Position numbers and translations under genes: made by a program
Shown here: positions 31,912-42,747 of the stretch, piece by piece
Layout of the letters: every line of letters starts with the position of its first letter
Numbering within the stretch: the first letter of the stretch is position 1
Assembly (NCBI RefSeq): GCF_000327385.1
Contig: NW_008707425.1
Span: 2,627,025 to 2,691,024 of the forward strand
Length of the DNA stretch: 64,000 nucleotides
Direction of reading: 5' to 3'
Origin: Lottia gigantea
Lineage: Eukaryota; Mollusca; Gastropoda; Lottiidae
The notes under the pieces: generated by a model
The model's input: the letters and a program-made list of their open reading frames with translations, nothing else
What the model was told of the DNA's origin: nothing
Databases searched by the model: none

Positions 31912-32202
31912 TTCATGCCCACTATAAGAGCCTTCTAGAGAAATTCCCCCATGCCTATAAGCAGAAAATGATAGTTGCATATTCAAAAAATAAGAACTTA
32001 AATGATAATATTGATCATAGTAAACTAAAAACAATCAGTACATAACAGATACTATACTTCTCGTTATTTTTTCTAATTTCAGATCAGAATCAGAACAGAA
32101 GAAAACCCAATATCAAGACCCTTAATCCTAATTTCTAATTAAAGTGCCTGCTCCACCCTAGGCCTGTACATTTGGGAGAATCAAACCCCCCCTTCCCCGA
32201 AA

Positions 32203-35200
32203 ACTAAATACATTCAATATCAATACCTGATCTGGAGCTGCATGTCTGACTAGGGGGCATGCTTGGGCTAACAGAAGGGTCTGATCTAGGAGGATCTTGT
32301 TCAACCTCTTGTGAACTTTCTGAACTTTAGCAACATCCTGTGGTACAGGATCTAAAAACTCTAGCTTATGCAATCTCTGGATTGCTCTAACAATCCACTG
32401 TCAACCCACTGGTAAGTTCCAAATGAACTACTCTGATCACCCCACAAGTGAACAAGGGTATATAAAACTTCTGAGACGGTAAATCCTTACAATACACCGG
32501 CCCTGCGAAATCCACGCCAGTGACTGAAAATGGGGGTGCTCTACACACTCTGTCTCCTGGAAAAGGGGCTCCAACCTGATTGCAAGACTTAGCTAACAGA
32601 CTTTACATAACTGTCTTAACCTGATAATCCAATAACTATTTCTAAGGCAAGTTACTAGGGTAGCAACACCCGCTGGCTTAGACAGGGCATGCTGAAACCT
32701 GACTAACAATTTGGAAAGGTGATCCTTAGGCAATATTATAGGATGTTTTTCCTCATAACTGAGTTCTGACCTCTCCAATCTACCTTTCACTCTCAATAAG
32801 CCCTCTTCATCTAAATAGGGATACAACTTGAATATGGAAGACCCTTTAGAAACCTCATTTCCTTGTCTCAGAAGCTCTATCTCCTCTGGGAAAGCCCTTC
32901 TCTGACTATCCTTGAATAAGCTAATCTTAGCCTTGCTTTGCTCTACGTATGACAACTCTCCAGACCTTTTTCTCTGTGCGATTCCTGACATTATAAATGA
33001 ACCTCAAAATCCAAACTACTACTCTAATCACCTTAGACAACTTGCTCCAACGATTAACTTCAAACACAGCCTCCCTCTTGACCTGTGTTGCAACTAATAC
33101 CTCCGAGGCGACAAGAACTTCAGGTGCAGCTTAACAACCTGACACTAGTGGCCACAATTCTACCGACTTAACAAGCCACTCTGGTCCATGCAACCATTGT
33201 CAGACTCCCCTAACACAACAGCTGACACTCCTCTCGTCAGAAGATCCGCTGGGTTATCTTCAGTGGGGCAATAGGCCTACTTTCCTGGCTCTGTCAAGCT
33301 CACGATCTCAGACATTCTATTAGCCACAAACTGCTTCCAGCGAGCTGGATCTCCTCTTATCCATCCCAAAGCTACCATACTATCAGACCAGCACCTGTAC
33401 TCAATCCCAGGGGGCAATTCAAGGCTTTGTCTAACAAAGCATAGCAATCTAGCAGCCAACAGGCTAGCCAAAAGCTCGTGTAACCTTCTTCAAAGAGGCA
33501 ATCCTTGCCCTAGCTACTACTAATGAACATGCATACTTGTTCTCAGAAACCATAATCCTTATATATACAGCCGCTCCATATCCAACAGATGATGCATCCC
33601 CAATACATGAAGCTCTATATTCTCAAATTTACCTCAAACTCTGCTTGAGAACTTCCTGGAAATGGACCAAGATCTAACAACTTTGGATTCTTCAATCCAT
33701 TTTGTGAATTGCAACAACAATTCCTTGGGGATCTCCTCATCCCACGATATCCCTAACAACCACAACTTTTGGAAAAGACACTTAGCTAACATGGTAAAAG
33801 GCAACAGCAAACCTAAGGGATCAAAAATCATAGCAATAACACCAAAGACTAAAAGACACCTTGATCCTAAAATAGAAACCTGTCCCTAATGAGATTCAGT
33901 CGCACTTTGCTCTATCTCCTTACAGTTAGAGTGCCACTTGGCTAGCTCCATGCCATCACCCTTCATAATCTCCTGAGCTTCATCATACATCTGTCTGGCT
34001 TCAACTATCGAGTTAGCACCTGACAGCCAGTCATCTACATACAGATTCGTAGTAAGCTAACTACTGTGGTGGGTTCACATTGACTCAAATGATGCTTCAC
34101 AGTGGCATTTAACAGAAAGGGACTCGATTTCACCCCAAATGTTACCCTACAAGACCTCATAACCCTTTTCCTACCACCTACATCCCAAACAAACCTGTGA
34201 ACATCCCTGTCCACCTCCTTCAGACCAATCTGCAAAAAAGCCTTGGAAATATCCGCTGTTAATGCAACTGGCCATCTGCGGAACCTGATAAGCACCTCAA
34301 CAAGATTAGGTGTTAAGATGGGCCCTGCTTCAATACAATCATTCAAACTACTTTCCCTTACCACAGGTCTGAGGCAAATAAAACACTGCCCCCTCTGTTC
34401 CTGTCCGGACTCAATGACTTTATTATCTTCCATCTCCTTAAGTGCATTGTTATATCTCTCTAACAAAGGAGGATCTTTACCCAGCTTCCTACCTAAACCA
34501 GCTAATCTACGCTCTGCAGCTACCTCATTAATTCTACTGACCTTTCAAAACTAATCATTATTGGGTCAGCATCCTTGTCCTGTTTCTCAGATATACCAAT
34601 ACTTTCCAAATCCAAAAATCTACGCAGTTCTGTCTCTGAAATGTCATTCAAACATAATAATTGATGAGATGTAAGGACTGAATTGGACCAACCCTTGGCC
34701 TGGCCACTAAGTACATAACCTAACCTAGTCTCCTGAGCAACTATCTCCTGTTCAGGGAATCTTATCACCTTGTCCTTAACTATTTCCCAGTAATAATCAA
34801 GGCCGATTAAAACATCCACCACTACAGACTCCCTATCTACAGATTTAAAGGGCAGCCCTTACAACCCATGCAAGACCTCCCTCGGAACCTGGGGACGTAC
34901 AATTGGAGCACAAATAGTTGGAACTTCAATTCCTGTAACAGATAAAGGCATATTATCAATACATGACAATTCAAATTTATAAACATTTCTTGAATATATC
35001 TTTGATTTTTCACCACCAAACACAGCATATCTGTGTTGCACTTTGCCCAAACATGGTAACCTAAGTTTTGAGTAATATAGGTGCAGTCCGCACCACTGTC
35101 AAACAATACATTTACTGACCTTTTCCAGGTGGGTCCCCCGGCTTCCACAGTCGCAACCTGGAGGAAAACGGCAGTATTTGTTCTGGGGTATGGGGCATAA

Positions 35201-36650
35201 GCAATTGTAACTTGATTCAGTTTCAAGTCTCAGTCTTAGCATCACCGGTGCCTGTCCTTTCTCCAACTCCATCTCTTTGTGCAGCCCTCACCTTGAGGCA
35301 CATAATATTAAAGTGGCCACCCCCCCCCCCCCCCTCGCACTCAAAACACTTAATACTAGATGGACAGTTTCTGAAAGTATGGCCTACCTCCAAGCACTTA
35401 AAACATAACTTGGCATCTTTGACTACCTGTTCTCTACGAAATTGGTCCATACCACGTAATTAACGACATTTTACAGTTACATGTCCCTTCTTGCACACTC
35501 CACACTGTTGCTGGGTTGGTTGGGCTACTAATGCTGAAGCGGTCGGCTTGACCTCTTTAGTCTCTAGGCGCCCATCGCTGCGGGTCTCGGGTATCCGAAA
35601 TGTGTCAGCCCTCTCCCATCTCTGTATTTCTTCTTTGAGAAAGTCTAATAAAAACTCCAAATTTCCCTCCTTCCCCTTGCCTTTGCGAGCCCACTCTATT
35701 CACACATCTGTCGGTAAACGAGAAAGCACCAGAGGGGTAAGGAATACACCATAAGTTGAGCCATCGATTCCTAGAGTCTCCAGGGATCGCACATTGATGG
35801 TGATTTCATCCTGGAGATTACTTAATCTCTTTATTCTGGACTTGATGCTTGTCTGACTCTCCAGTCAGACGACATGAGGTTCTGTATGTGACTGAAAATG
35901 ATCAGCTCTTTCCTGCCAAATCTCTCCTTTAACAGGTTACAGGCAATTCCGTAGTTGTCACTGGTAAGTTTGAGTCCTTTTATCACAGCAGCTGCCTCAC
36001 TGTCCAGTAAGGATCGTAGGTAAGTAAACTTGGTCACATCAGGTAAATCACTCTTGTGTATTGTGGCCTCATAATTGTCCCACCATGAGGTCCATGTTGT
36101 CACATCACCCTTGAAGTGTGTCAATTCCAATTTTGGCAATTTCATTGCAGGCCTTCCAGCCCTGCTGCTACAGGATCCTACAGTCTCATCATCTCCAGCA
36201 GGCTTTATCAAATCGGCCAGATACTTGTAAGCCTTAGCTCTTAAATGTTGTACCTCATCAAACAATGGGGCTACTTCTTCCATAGCTTCTTTTGTCTTCT
36301 TCAATGAGGCCTTCATACGCTGACTGAGCCTCCTCTAACGCTGCAGCACGGAGCTCCAGTTCTGTCACCCCAACCTCGACAACATGCCTCCCTTCATCCC
36401 CAGCTATGTTGGAATGGAGATAGTTTATATTCCTTGTAAGCCAGCCCTTGGCACAGGCTCTTGTCTTCCTCAACTGACCAACATTTGGCCTAACACCTCC
36501 CTGAGCACCCTGGTCAGGTCCACCACTTGCATTTTCCTTTTCCATCTCATAAATTCACAGTTACCTGTATCTACAATTTCAGTTTACTATCTACCGTACC
36601 AATTTTCTCTCGGCGATACACGGCTTCACAATTCCCGGGTTTCGACACCA
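32203..36650 (-). mobile_element. BEL/Pao retrotransposon internal region (fossil)
   Basis: Read right to left. Gag: 35831-36545 (LPKLELTHFKGDVTTW, the BEL-type domain) with zinc knuckles (CFKCLEVGHTFRNC, 35223-35450; CGVCKKGHVTVKC, 35460-35660). Aspartic protease: 34837-35226 (VLFDSGADCTYI). RT: 34035-34822 (ALTADISKAFLQIGL). RNase H: about 33277-33831 (EYRCWSDSMVALGWI). Integrase: 32203-32991 (zinc part; VTGVDFAGPVY near 32500). The order is that of BEL/Pao. It is broken throughout (roughly ten or more interruptions), and PLE copy G abuts its integrase end. Confidence 0.9.
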
Positions 36651-36652
36651 AA
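36635..36652 (-). other. BEL/Pao primer-binding site
   Basis: On the minus strand TTGGTGTCGAAACCCGGGAA follows the LTR end directly and precedes the gag region. It begins with the TGG expected for pairing to a tRNA CCA end, and it resembles primer-binding sites I know from BEL/Pao elements. Confidence 0.65.
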
Positions 36653-36655
36653 TAT

Positions 36656-37027
36656 TGAGGAAGCAATGAAGAGAAGTAGACAAGATTCATATCACCTTTA
36701 TTTTCAAACACATGTACGGTTACACTAAAAAACTGGAATACAAATAAAACGAAAAACGAAAATTTGGCTTACATAAAAGTTGGAACGTGACCGTTTCAAC
36801 AACGATCCCGAACAGTCTTATTGTCGCTTTCTCAAACTTGATAAAGTGTGGGATGCATACTTATTTAACCAATGATCACTATTAAACATAAATACTAGCG
36901 ATAGGACCAGTGTATTCTAAGACGTAGTATCCTTTTAAGGATATAGGGCCTATATAGTGGGTTACTGTATATATATATAGAATCGTATATATAATTATAA
37001 TTATATAAGTAATTAGGGTTGTCATCA
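36656..37027 (-). mobile_element. BEL/Pao 5' LTR (fossil), approximate
   Basis: On the minus strand it begins TGATGACAACCCTAATTAC (37027) and ends near TTCCTCA (36656), just ahead of the primer-binding site. It contains a TATATATA-rich segment (36968-36995) that could be the promoter. No second LTR is present in the window. Confidence 0.5.
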
Positions 37028-37654
37028 ATTCTTGGTAAAATGAAACACTTTTTAATCCATTTTCGACAGAACAAGTTGTTATTTAATCCATATTCAATTC
37101 ATGTATACATAATATCTTAGCATGCTTTCAGCTTAATAGCTTCTTCAGAGATATAAAATAATTCTAACTTTCAACAATATATACAATTCGGAGGTCACTA
37201 TTCAAAACAAACATAAAATACCATAGTTACTCACTTATGCAAGTAAATAAAACTATCGTGTTGAAACTAGTTAAAAACCATAATCAGGGTTATGGGATAA
37301 TTGATTATTAAATAACAATATAATATAATGAGATAACAATATAATATAATTAAGAAAAGAATTATACATTTAGTTCAGGTTTAAAATTGTTAATGAACCA
37401 TGATTCTTTTTGTCGTCTTGATTGCACATTGTCAGTAAATAATTGGAAGAATGGGAAGACTTTTATATTTCATATTTTAATATTGTTTTATATTTTGGTA
37501 TGCTTGTTCATTCAATGTTTGGGCTCAATTGTAAAAAGGCCTGTATGCCTAATTGTTAGCCAAATCAAGAATTTTTGCAGGGCGTTTTCGTAACGATTAT
37601 TTTTTTCGTCAGCTAGTGCTGACAAATTTGATTTGTGATTTGCAGGAAAACATC
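37028..37654. other. Intergenic, no gene seen
   Basis: A+T-rich DNA. 'aagctattaagctgaaagc' near 37120-37145 (minus strand) resembles a transposon tail but I cannot assign it. No supported gene. Confidence 0.35.
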
Positions 37655-37880
37655 TTTCTTATTTCTTATCCGATTTTCATCAAACTGGTATGTATGTGTA
37701 ACCCAATTTTGTTGTGCGCATGCGCATTACTTACTTTCTTATTTCTTATCCGAATTCCATCAAACTTGGTATGTATGTGTATAATCCAATTATAAATTTG
37801 ATGAAAATACTGAATTTTTGTTGTGCGCATTGGCATTACCAAATTTATTTCTTATCCGGGTTTCATCAAACTTGGTCTTA
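37655..37880 (+). repeat. Second locus of the 109 bp satellite (about two units)
   Basis: Same unit as 1268-1910: 'tttcttatttcttatccgatttt', 'catcaaacttggtatgtatgtg', TTGTGCGCATGCGCATTAC. One unit is internally shortened, and the last lacks part of the palindrome. Confidence 0.9.
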
Positions 37881-38480
37881 ATTAATTGACAAACATTCTT
37901 TTATTCCTAGTCAATATACTTTAACTCCAGGCACTTTTGGATATTTGCTTTTAGAGATGCAGAAAAGTATATACATCAATGTAATTGCAATAGACCATCA
38001 TCGTATGTACCTGAATGTCGTAACACGCCCTGCATACTGTTATTAGAACAGTTCTAGTTATTATTATTATTTATTAGTATTTCCAATGGGGTCTCATTTG
38101 CGAAATGGAATTTTAACACACTTTTCATCTTCTCAATTTAGTATATTTTCTATAAAATAAAGAGTTTTGAAGAGAACCTTTGGATTTCGCCAAGATCGAC
38201 ATGTTTACTATACGAAATGTCAAAGAGGCTAGAGAGAATATGGTGTGTGTGTGCCTTTTGTAGCCCGTAACAGAACACCTACTTTTTGGGGTTGTCATAA
38301 TTCACGACAGAAGGAGGATTAAGCTGTAGGCAAACTAGGCAGCTGCCTTTCGGCCCATGACAAATTTTGCAAAAAAAAATATCAAACAGTTAATAAATCG
38401 AAAGCGTGATGTGTGAGAATGGACTAAATTGTTTGAGCCTAATGGTGATGAATGCCGATATTGTGCATAGTAGTATAAGG
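37881..38480. other. Intergenic, no gene seen
   Basis: Unique-looking DNA. 38317-38360 ('ggaggattaagctgtaggcaaact') resembles, in inverse orientation, the flank right of the Polinton (50440-50490). Confidence 0.35.
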
Positions 38481-38546
38481 CCTTTCAATATGGTCGCACT
38501 TTCCCCCAATTCCATTTCATTCCATGGGGAAAAGTGCAACCATATT
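38481..38546. repeat. Palindrome at the left end of the Polinton
   Basis: Left arm 'ctttcaatatggtcgcacttt' plus 'cccc', and right arm 'gggg' plus 'aaaagtgcaaccatattgaaaag', flank a non-palindromic 18 bp centre 'aattccatttcattccat'. The right arm is the tip of the Polinton TIR. Confidence 0.85.
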
Positions 38547-38905
38547 GAAAAGCCCAAAAAAAACCTAAATACCCTAAATTTCATAAATTCTTACACTAAA
38601 AAAAGACCTATACACCCTACATGTCATAAATTCTTACACCTATACACCCTACATTTCATAAATTCCCACACCAAAACACCCTACATTTCATAAATTCCTA
38701 CACCAAAACACCTTCAATCAATTCCTACATTCCATCAAAAAAAAAAAGCATATTAAAAATACCCTTATATAAAATAACATCCTTGTTTCGCTTAACATCC
38801 GGTTTTAAAATAGCCTCGTTTTAAATAATGTTATTTTTAGTCTAGAAACTTCTAGAAGGGAGATAACTCTCTTTTGGAAAAAAAACAACAGACCACAATT
38901 TTCTA
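38510..38905 (+). repeat. Polinton left terminal inverted repeat
   Basis: Its inverted partner lies at about 50160-50438. Shared blocks include 'aaccatattgaaaagcc', 'ttcataaattcctacaccaaaacacctt', 'aaaataacatccttgtttcgc', 'acatccggttttaaaatagcc' and 'agtctagaaacttctagaagg'. The left copy carries about three extra tandem copies of a unit of about 32 bp ('acaccctacatttcataaattc'). Confidence 0.9.
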
Positions 38906-38926
38906 CTCAATTTTTAAACCTTAAAA

Positions 38927-39402
38927 ATGACAAATAAAATACTAGATCCAATCTTTAGATTATACGACCCGATTCGTTATTCGTTTAACAAGAAAAAAGA
39001 GGATTATATTATCATCTCACCGACTGTTGGTTCCCAATTGAAATACGGTGGTAGAATTACCTTCGAAATAAATTCATTATCGAATTGATTGCTTCTTTCC
39101 GATGCTTATTTCAGATGTGATTTCAAAATTAAAGATGGAACTCCCAATGAAAATCGTGTACCACAAACAAATACAACGTTAGAAAACAATTCTTTCCATC
39201 TTTATTTAGCGAGATGGTTTTGGAAGCTGGTTCAAATCCGATAGAAACAATTAAACATCCTGGGGCATTGGAAACAATGTTGAAAACAGTTTTATATCCT
39301 AAAGATTTCGATTCAATCTCAGGTTGGATACCCGATGTTGGCGATGGAAGTGTTTTAAAAGAACCGGTAAGAAATCTTGCAAATGATGCCGATTAAGCTA
39401 GA
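38927..39402 (+). pseudogene. Polinton major capsid gene, first part (fossil)
   Basis: Begins MTNKILDPIFRLYDPIRYSF. Later it has EAGSNPIETIKHPGALETM and SGWIPDVGDGSVLKEPVRN. It is the left part of the double-jelly-roll-type capsid gene; the right part follows the PLE insertion at 42748. Broken. Confidence 0.75.
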
Positions 39403-39639
39403 TTTCGGGGAAGGGAGGGTTTGATTCTCCCAAATGTACAGGCCTAGGGTGGAGCAGACACTTTATTTAGAAATTAGGATTAAGGGTCTTGATATTGGGT
39501 TTTCTTCTGTTCTTATTCTGATCTGAAATTAGAAAAAATAACTCGCCCGATGGGCGAGAAGTATAGTATCTGTTATGTACTGATTGTTTTTAGTTTACTA
39601 TGAACAATATTATCATTTAAGTTCTTATTTTTTGAATAT

Positions 39640-41894
39640 GCAACTATCATTTTCTGCTTATAGACATGGGGGAATTTCTCTTGAAGGCTCTTATAGTGGG
39701 CATGAACTTGCTTGCTCGATTGCTGGTTGTATTAAACGGGACAACAAAGGGTGCTATGCCTACATTATGATGAATATTTAGTCCTATTGGTCTTGCTGTA
39801 TTCAATGTCTCAATCCAATGGGCCTCCCTAGATTGACGGAATTTGGTAGTTTCATCTTCGGGCAAGTCAATTTCTATACGCTCAATTGGGATTAGGGTGA
39901 GATCGTCTATTGAATGGTCGTCGAGGTTGAAATGATTAGAAACAGGCTTGTCTATCTTTAATTTGATGTCTGACCTATGAGCATTAAAGCGAGTTCGTAA
40001 ATTATTCTTAGTTTCTCCTACATATTGTCTGGGGCATTTCTTGCATGAAATTAAATATATTACATTCAAATGTTCACATGTTAGATGTTCCTGGATCGGG
40101 TACCTTTTATTCGTAGAGTTGCTTACAAAATAATGAGTTTCTGATATAAAGGGACATGTTTTGCATCTACTGGACAAACGTGGAGCACTTCTTAAACCTG
40201 GAGGTACTTCAGCATAAAGTCTGTTTTTAGCTGCTGTCTGTGCTAAGGTGGAATTTTTTATGTTTCGTAAAAATCGTTAAGAGTACCCACGCTCTTTCAG
40301 TTTTGAGAAAACATTCGTACAGGCTTGGTTGAAATCAGAAGGTTTTGTACAAATTCGATGAAATCGTAAAACTTGTGACTTAATTATACCAGAAAAGGTA
40401 TGTTTTGGGTGAAAGGAGCTCTTGTGCAAGAGTTGATGAGTATCAGTTTCTTTGAAATACACTTTAATATCCAGTTTATTTGTTTCTGCTATGGAATCTC
40501 CCTTAAAGACTGTGGTATCGAGAAAGTCTGTGCTTTTGTCACTCACGTTTGCGGTTAGTTTGATAGAAGGATGGTGGTTGTTGAGAATTTCAAAGAATTC
40601 CCAAAACTGTTCGATAGAATAAGTCCAAACCATAAAAATGTCATCCAAAAAGCGTCCGTAAAAAAGTGGGTCAAATGGACAGAGGGGCAACACCTCACGT
40701 TCCGACTCTGCCATGAAAAGGTTTGCGTACGAAGGGGCGAATCGTTTGCCCATTGCTGTCCCTGAAGTTTGTAAATATGTTTTACCATTAAATGTGAAAT
40801 CGTTTCGACTAAGACAAATCTCTAAAAGCTTTAGAATTGTATCGTCGGGTCTGTTTGGATCTGGGTTTCTATTAAAAGCTTTACGAACTGCCGTTAAACC
40901 AGTAGTGTTATCGATATTGCTATACATAGAAGAATTGTCGATAGAAATTAAAATAGCATTAGAGGGAACTCGAAGATTTTTTATTTTATTGACAAAATCG
41001 GTTGTGTCTTTAAGGTAGGCGCGATGTTGGCATGCTAGAGGTAGTAAGAAATGATCAATGTATTCTGACACTGCATATGACTCACCACCACAGTCAGATA
41101 TAATCGGGCGGCCTTTAGGGATTTTATTCGAGATAAACCACTCCTTGGTTGGATTCTTATGGATTTTAGGCAAAGTGTACAAATGTCTCTCGCGACAATC
41201 AGGTTTGGCAGACAGATAGTCATATTGTTTCTGTTTGAGATAAATAGTTTTGACTAAATCTGCAAGAATGTTATTAATCATGTTAGCAGTTTCTTTGAAA
41301 ATTGGTTTCGGTAAAATGGCATAATGTTTAGGATTATTCAGTTGATTCTCTGCTTCTGAAACGTAATCCTCCCTATTCAGAATGACACAACATGAGCGTT
41401 TGTCACTCTTTTTAATAACAATGCTGTCGTCTTTCTTAAGTAAGTTTAACGCTTCACGTTCCACTCGTGTGAGATTAGGCTTTTCGTGTGTTATGGAAAG
41501 GTTCACTGTTTGGCTATTCATACTCGCAAATGATTTCAATATTTCAGGATGGATGGCGGCCTGAGGGGGTGTCCACGTGGATTGCAAATGCTTTCAATAT
41601 TTCAGGATGGATGGCGGCCTGAGGGGGTGTCCACGTGGATTTAGGAATAAACATTGTTCTAGCACCACGTGGGGGGTGGTTTCGAAAAAAATATGTGCAG
41701 CTAAGATTTCGTTGAAATCGTTCAATGGATGGTCGGAGATAATTCAAGTTAGCTATCTTCGGTGTGGGAATAAACTTAAGTCCAAGGTCTAAGATTGAAT
41801 GCTGAAGGGGTGTGAGAATTTTGCGGCTCAAGTTAACTACAGTTTGGCCTAGCGGTGGCCTCTTAGTATTTTTATCCCCAGTAATTAGTTTAAA
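39640..41894 (-). pseudogene. PLE reverse transcriptase/GIY-YIG gene of copy H, broken
   Basis: Three long open stretches in order: 41894-41544 (SRKILTPLQHSILDLGLKF), 41587-40277 (436 codons; all RT motifs including AILISIDNSSMYSNI, GTAMGKRFAPSYAN, RFLDDIFMVW) and 40177-39647 (SSRCKTCPFI, YVGETKNNLRTRFNAHRSD). A tandem duplication of about 55 bp at 41536-41640 separates the first two. The first in-frame ATG is about 50 codons in (RTMFIPKS), so the frame has no start of its own at its beginning. Confidence 0.88.
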
Positions 41895-42747
41895 GACTTA
41901 CTCGATGCTTGAAGCTGGTGTATCCAAAACAAATAGGTGCAGTTTGCTGTTTCTGCAGACCAATGAAGATTATCAACTAGTTCGAATTCTTCTTCGTAGG
42001 GTGGTAAGATTGTTGCGCTGTTGATACTGGACTCCATCATCATGTTAGTGAGAGTGCTGAGGTTCTGTTGTGCTTTCTTCGAGATTTTATTTCAAATGGG
42101 TATACATGTGAAGAGGATCTTGGAGTTTGGGAAGGTTTTGTTGGCGTTGGCGATTAATTTCTGGGCTTGGTTAAAGGAGGTCTTTGGTAGCTTATCACGG
42201 TTGTTGAGGCCTACATGAAGAATAATGGTAGTAGGTTTGGGATCATGGTCGTATGATTCCAGGATTGACTGTATGTGATGGATTTGGGCACCGGGGTAAG
42301 AATGTATTTCGGTGTCTGAACTGGTTTTGGTAATTCGATTCAGGTTAGATGATCCAATTATTAAGGTAGATTTCTTTAGAGCAGGTAGCTTCCGTAATGA
42401 TTTGTCCTTGGTTTGGTGATAATACGGTTTGGTAGCGGATATAATGGTCGTCGACGGTGTGATTGGTACTGGTTTGGTAGTTGTTAGAATTGTAGCATTG
42501 GGAACGGACTGGGATCTGGTTCGAGGGGGGGAAGGTCTGGATACACGTCTCGACTTGGATGGAGACTGAGGGGTGGTTTGCTGGTCCAAAAACGCACAGA
42601 AGGAAGAAAGGTTGGCGGATCCTGGATCACGTGGTGAAGATTCAGATGGTGTGGAAGGGGAAGACGAGTCTGAAAGTGAAAAGAGAGGGGGTGTGCCCTG
42701 TCTACGAGAGCGTTTACCTATGTCTGCTGGACTAGGAGTAGGTGAAC
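41885..42747 (-). CDS. PLE ORF1: Ser/Pro-rich basic region and SGNH-hydrolase-like domain
   Basis: About 287 codons in one frame, with a single internal stop near 42092. The N-terminal third is Ser/Pro-rich and basic (SLSDSSSPSTPSESSP; KSRRVSRPSPPRTRSQSVP) and could bind nucleic acid. The SGNH-like domain follows (residues about 125-270): block I STLIIGSSNLNR, block II SYPGAQ, block III ILHVGLNNRD, block V LVDNLHWS, then the C-terminus LFWIHQLQASSKSLN and TAA at 41887-41885. The start lies beyond the 5' truncation; the Polinton bases in front of it happen to be open too. The esterase-like assignment rests on the four blocks and their spacing. Confidence 0.75.
41888..41894 (-). promoter_or_regulatory. 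Candidate -1 ribosomal frameshift site, T TTA AAC
   Basis: On the minus strand the ORF1 codons read TCT TTA AAC TAA, so the heptamer T TTA AAC is in the X XXY YYZ phase and touches the stop. A shift of -1 here gives TTT AAA CTA ATT ACT and leads without a stop into the RT frame (21 codons later it reads LSRKILTP). A GGCC/GGCC mini-hairpin lies about 27 nt downstream; I see no strong pseudoknot. Confidence 0.6.

Larger units (their letters stand above)
29491..32202 (+). mobile_element. PLE copy G, 5'-truncated
   Basis: Begins inside ORF1 ('tcatacgatcatgatccc') and ends CCCCGAAA at 32202, where it abuts a BEL/Pao integrase. It carries the end of ORF1, nearly the whole RT and GIY-YIG gene with several frame breaks, and a 3' UTR from which the first hairpin is cleanly missing, as in copy F. 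F and G therefore belong to one subfamily. Confidence 0.92.
39403..42747 (-). mobile_element. PLE copy H, most complete copy
   Basis: 3.35 kb, read right to left: ORF1 (42747-41885), RT/GIY-YIG (41894-about 39640), 3' UTR with the perfect hairpin (39543-39559) and terminus CCCCGAAA at 39403. The 5' end is truncated inside the N-terminal part of ORF1. It splits the Polinton capsid gene. The same junction, base for base, is found at 23373 with copy D. The RT frame is interrupted by a tandem duplication of about 55 bp (41536-41640) and other changes. Confidence 0.94.
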
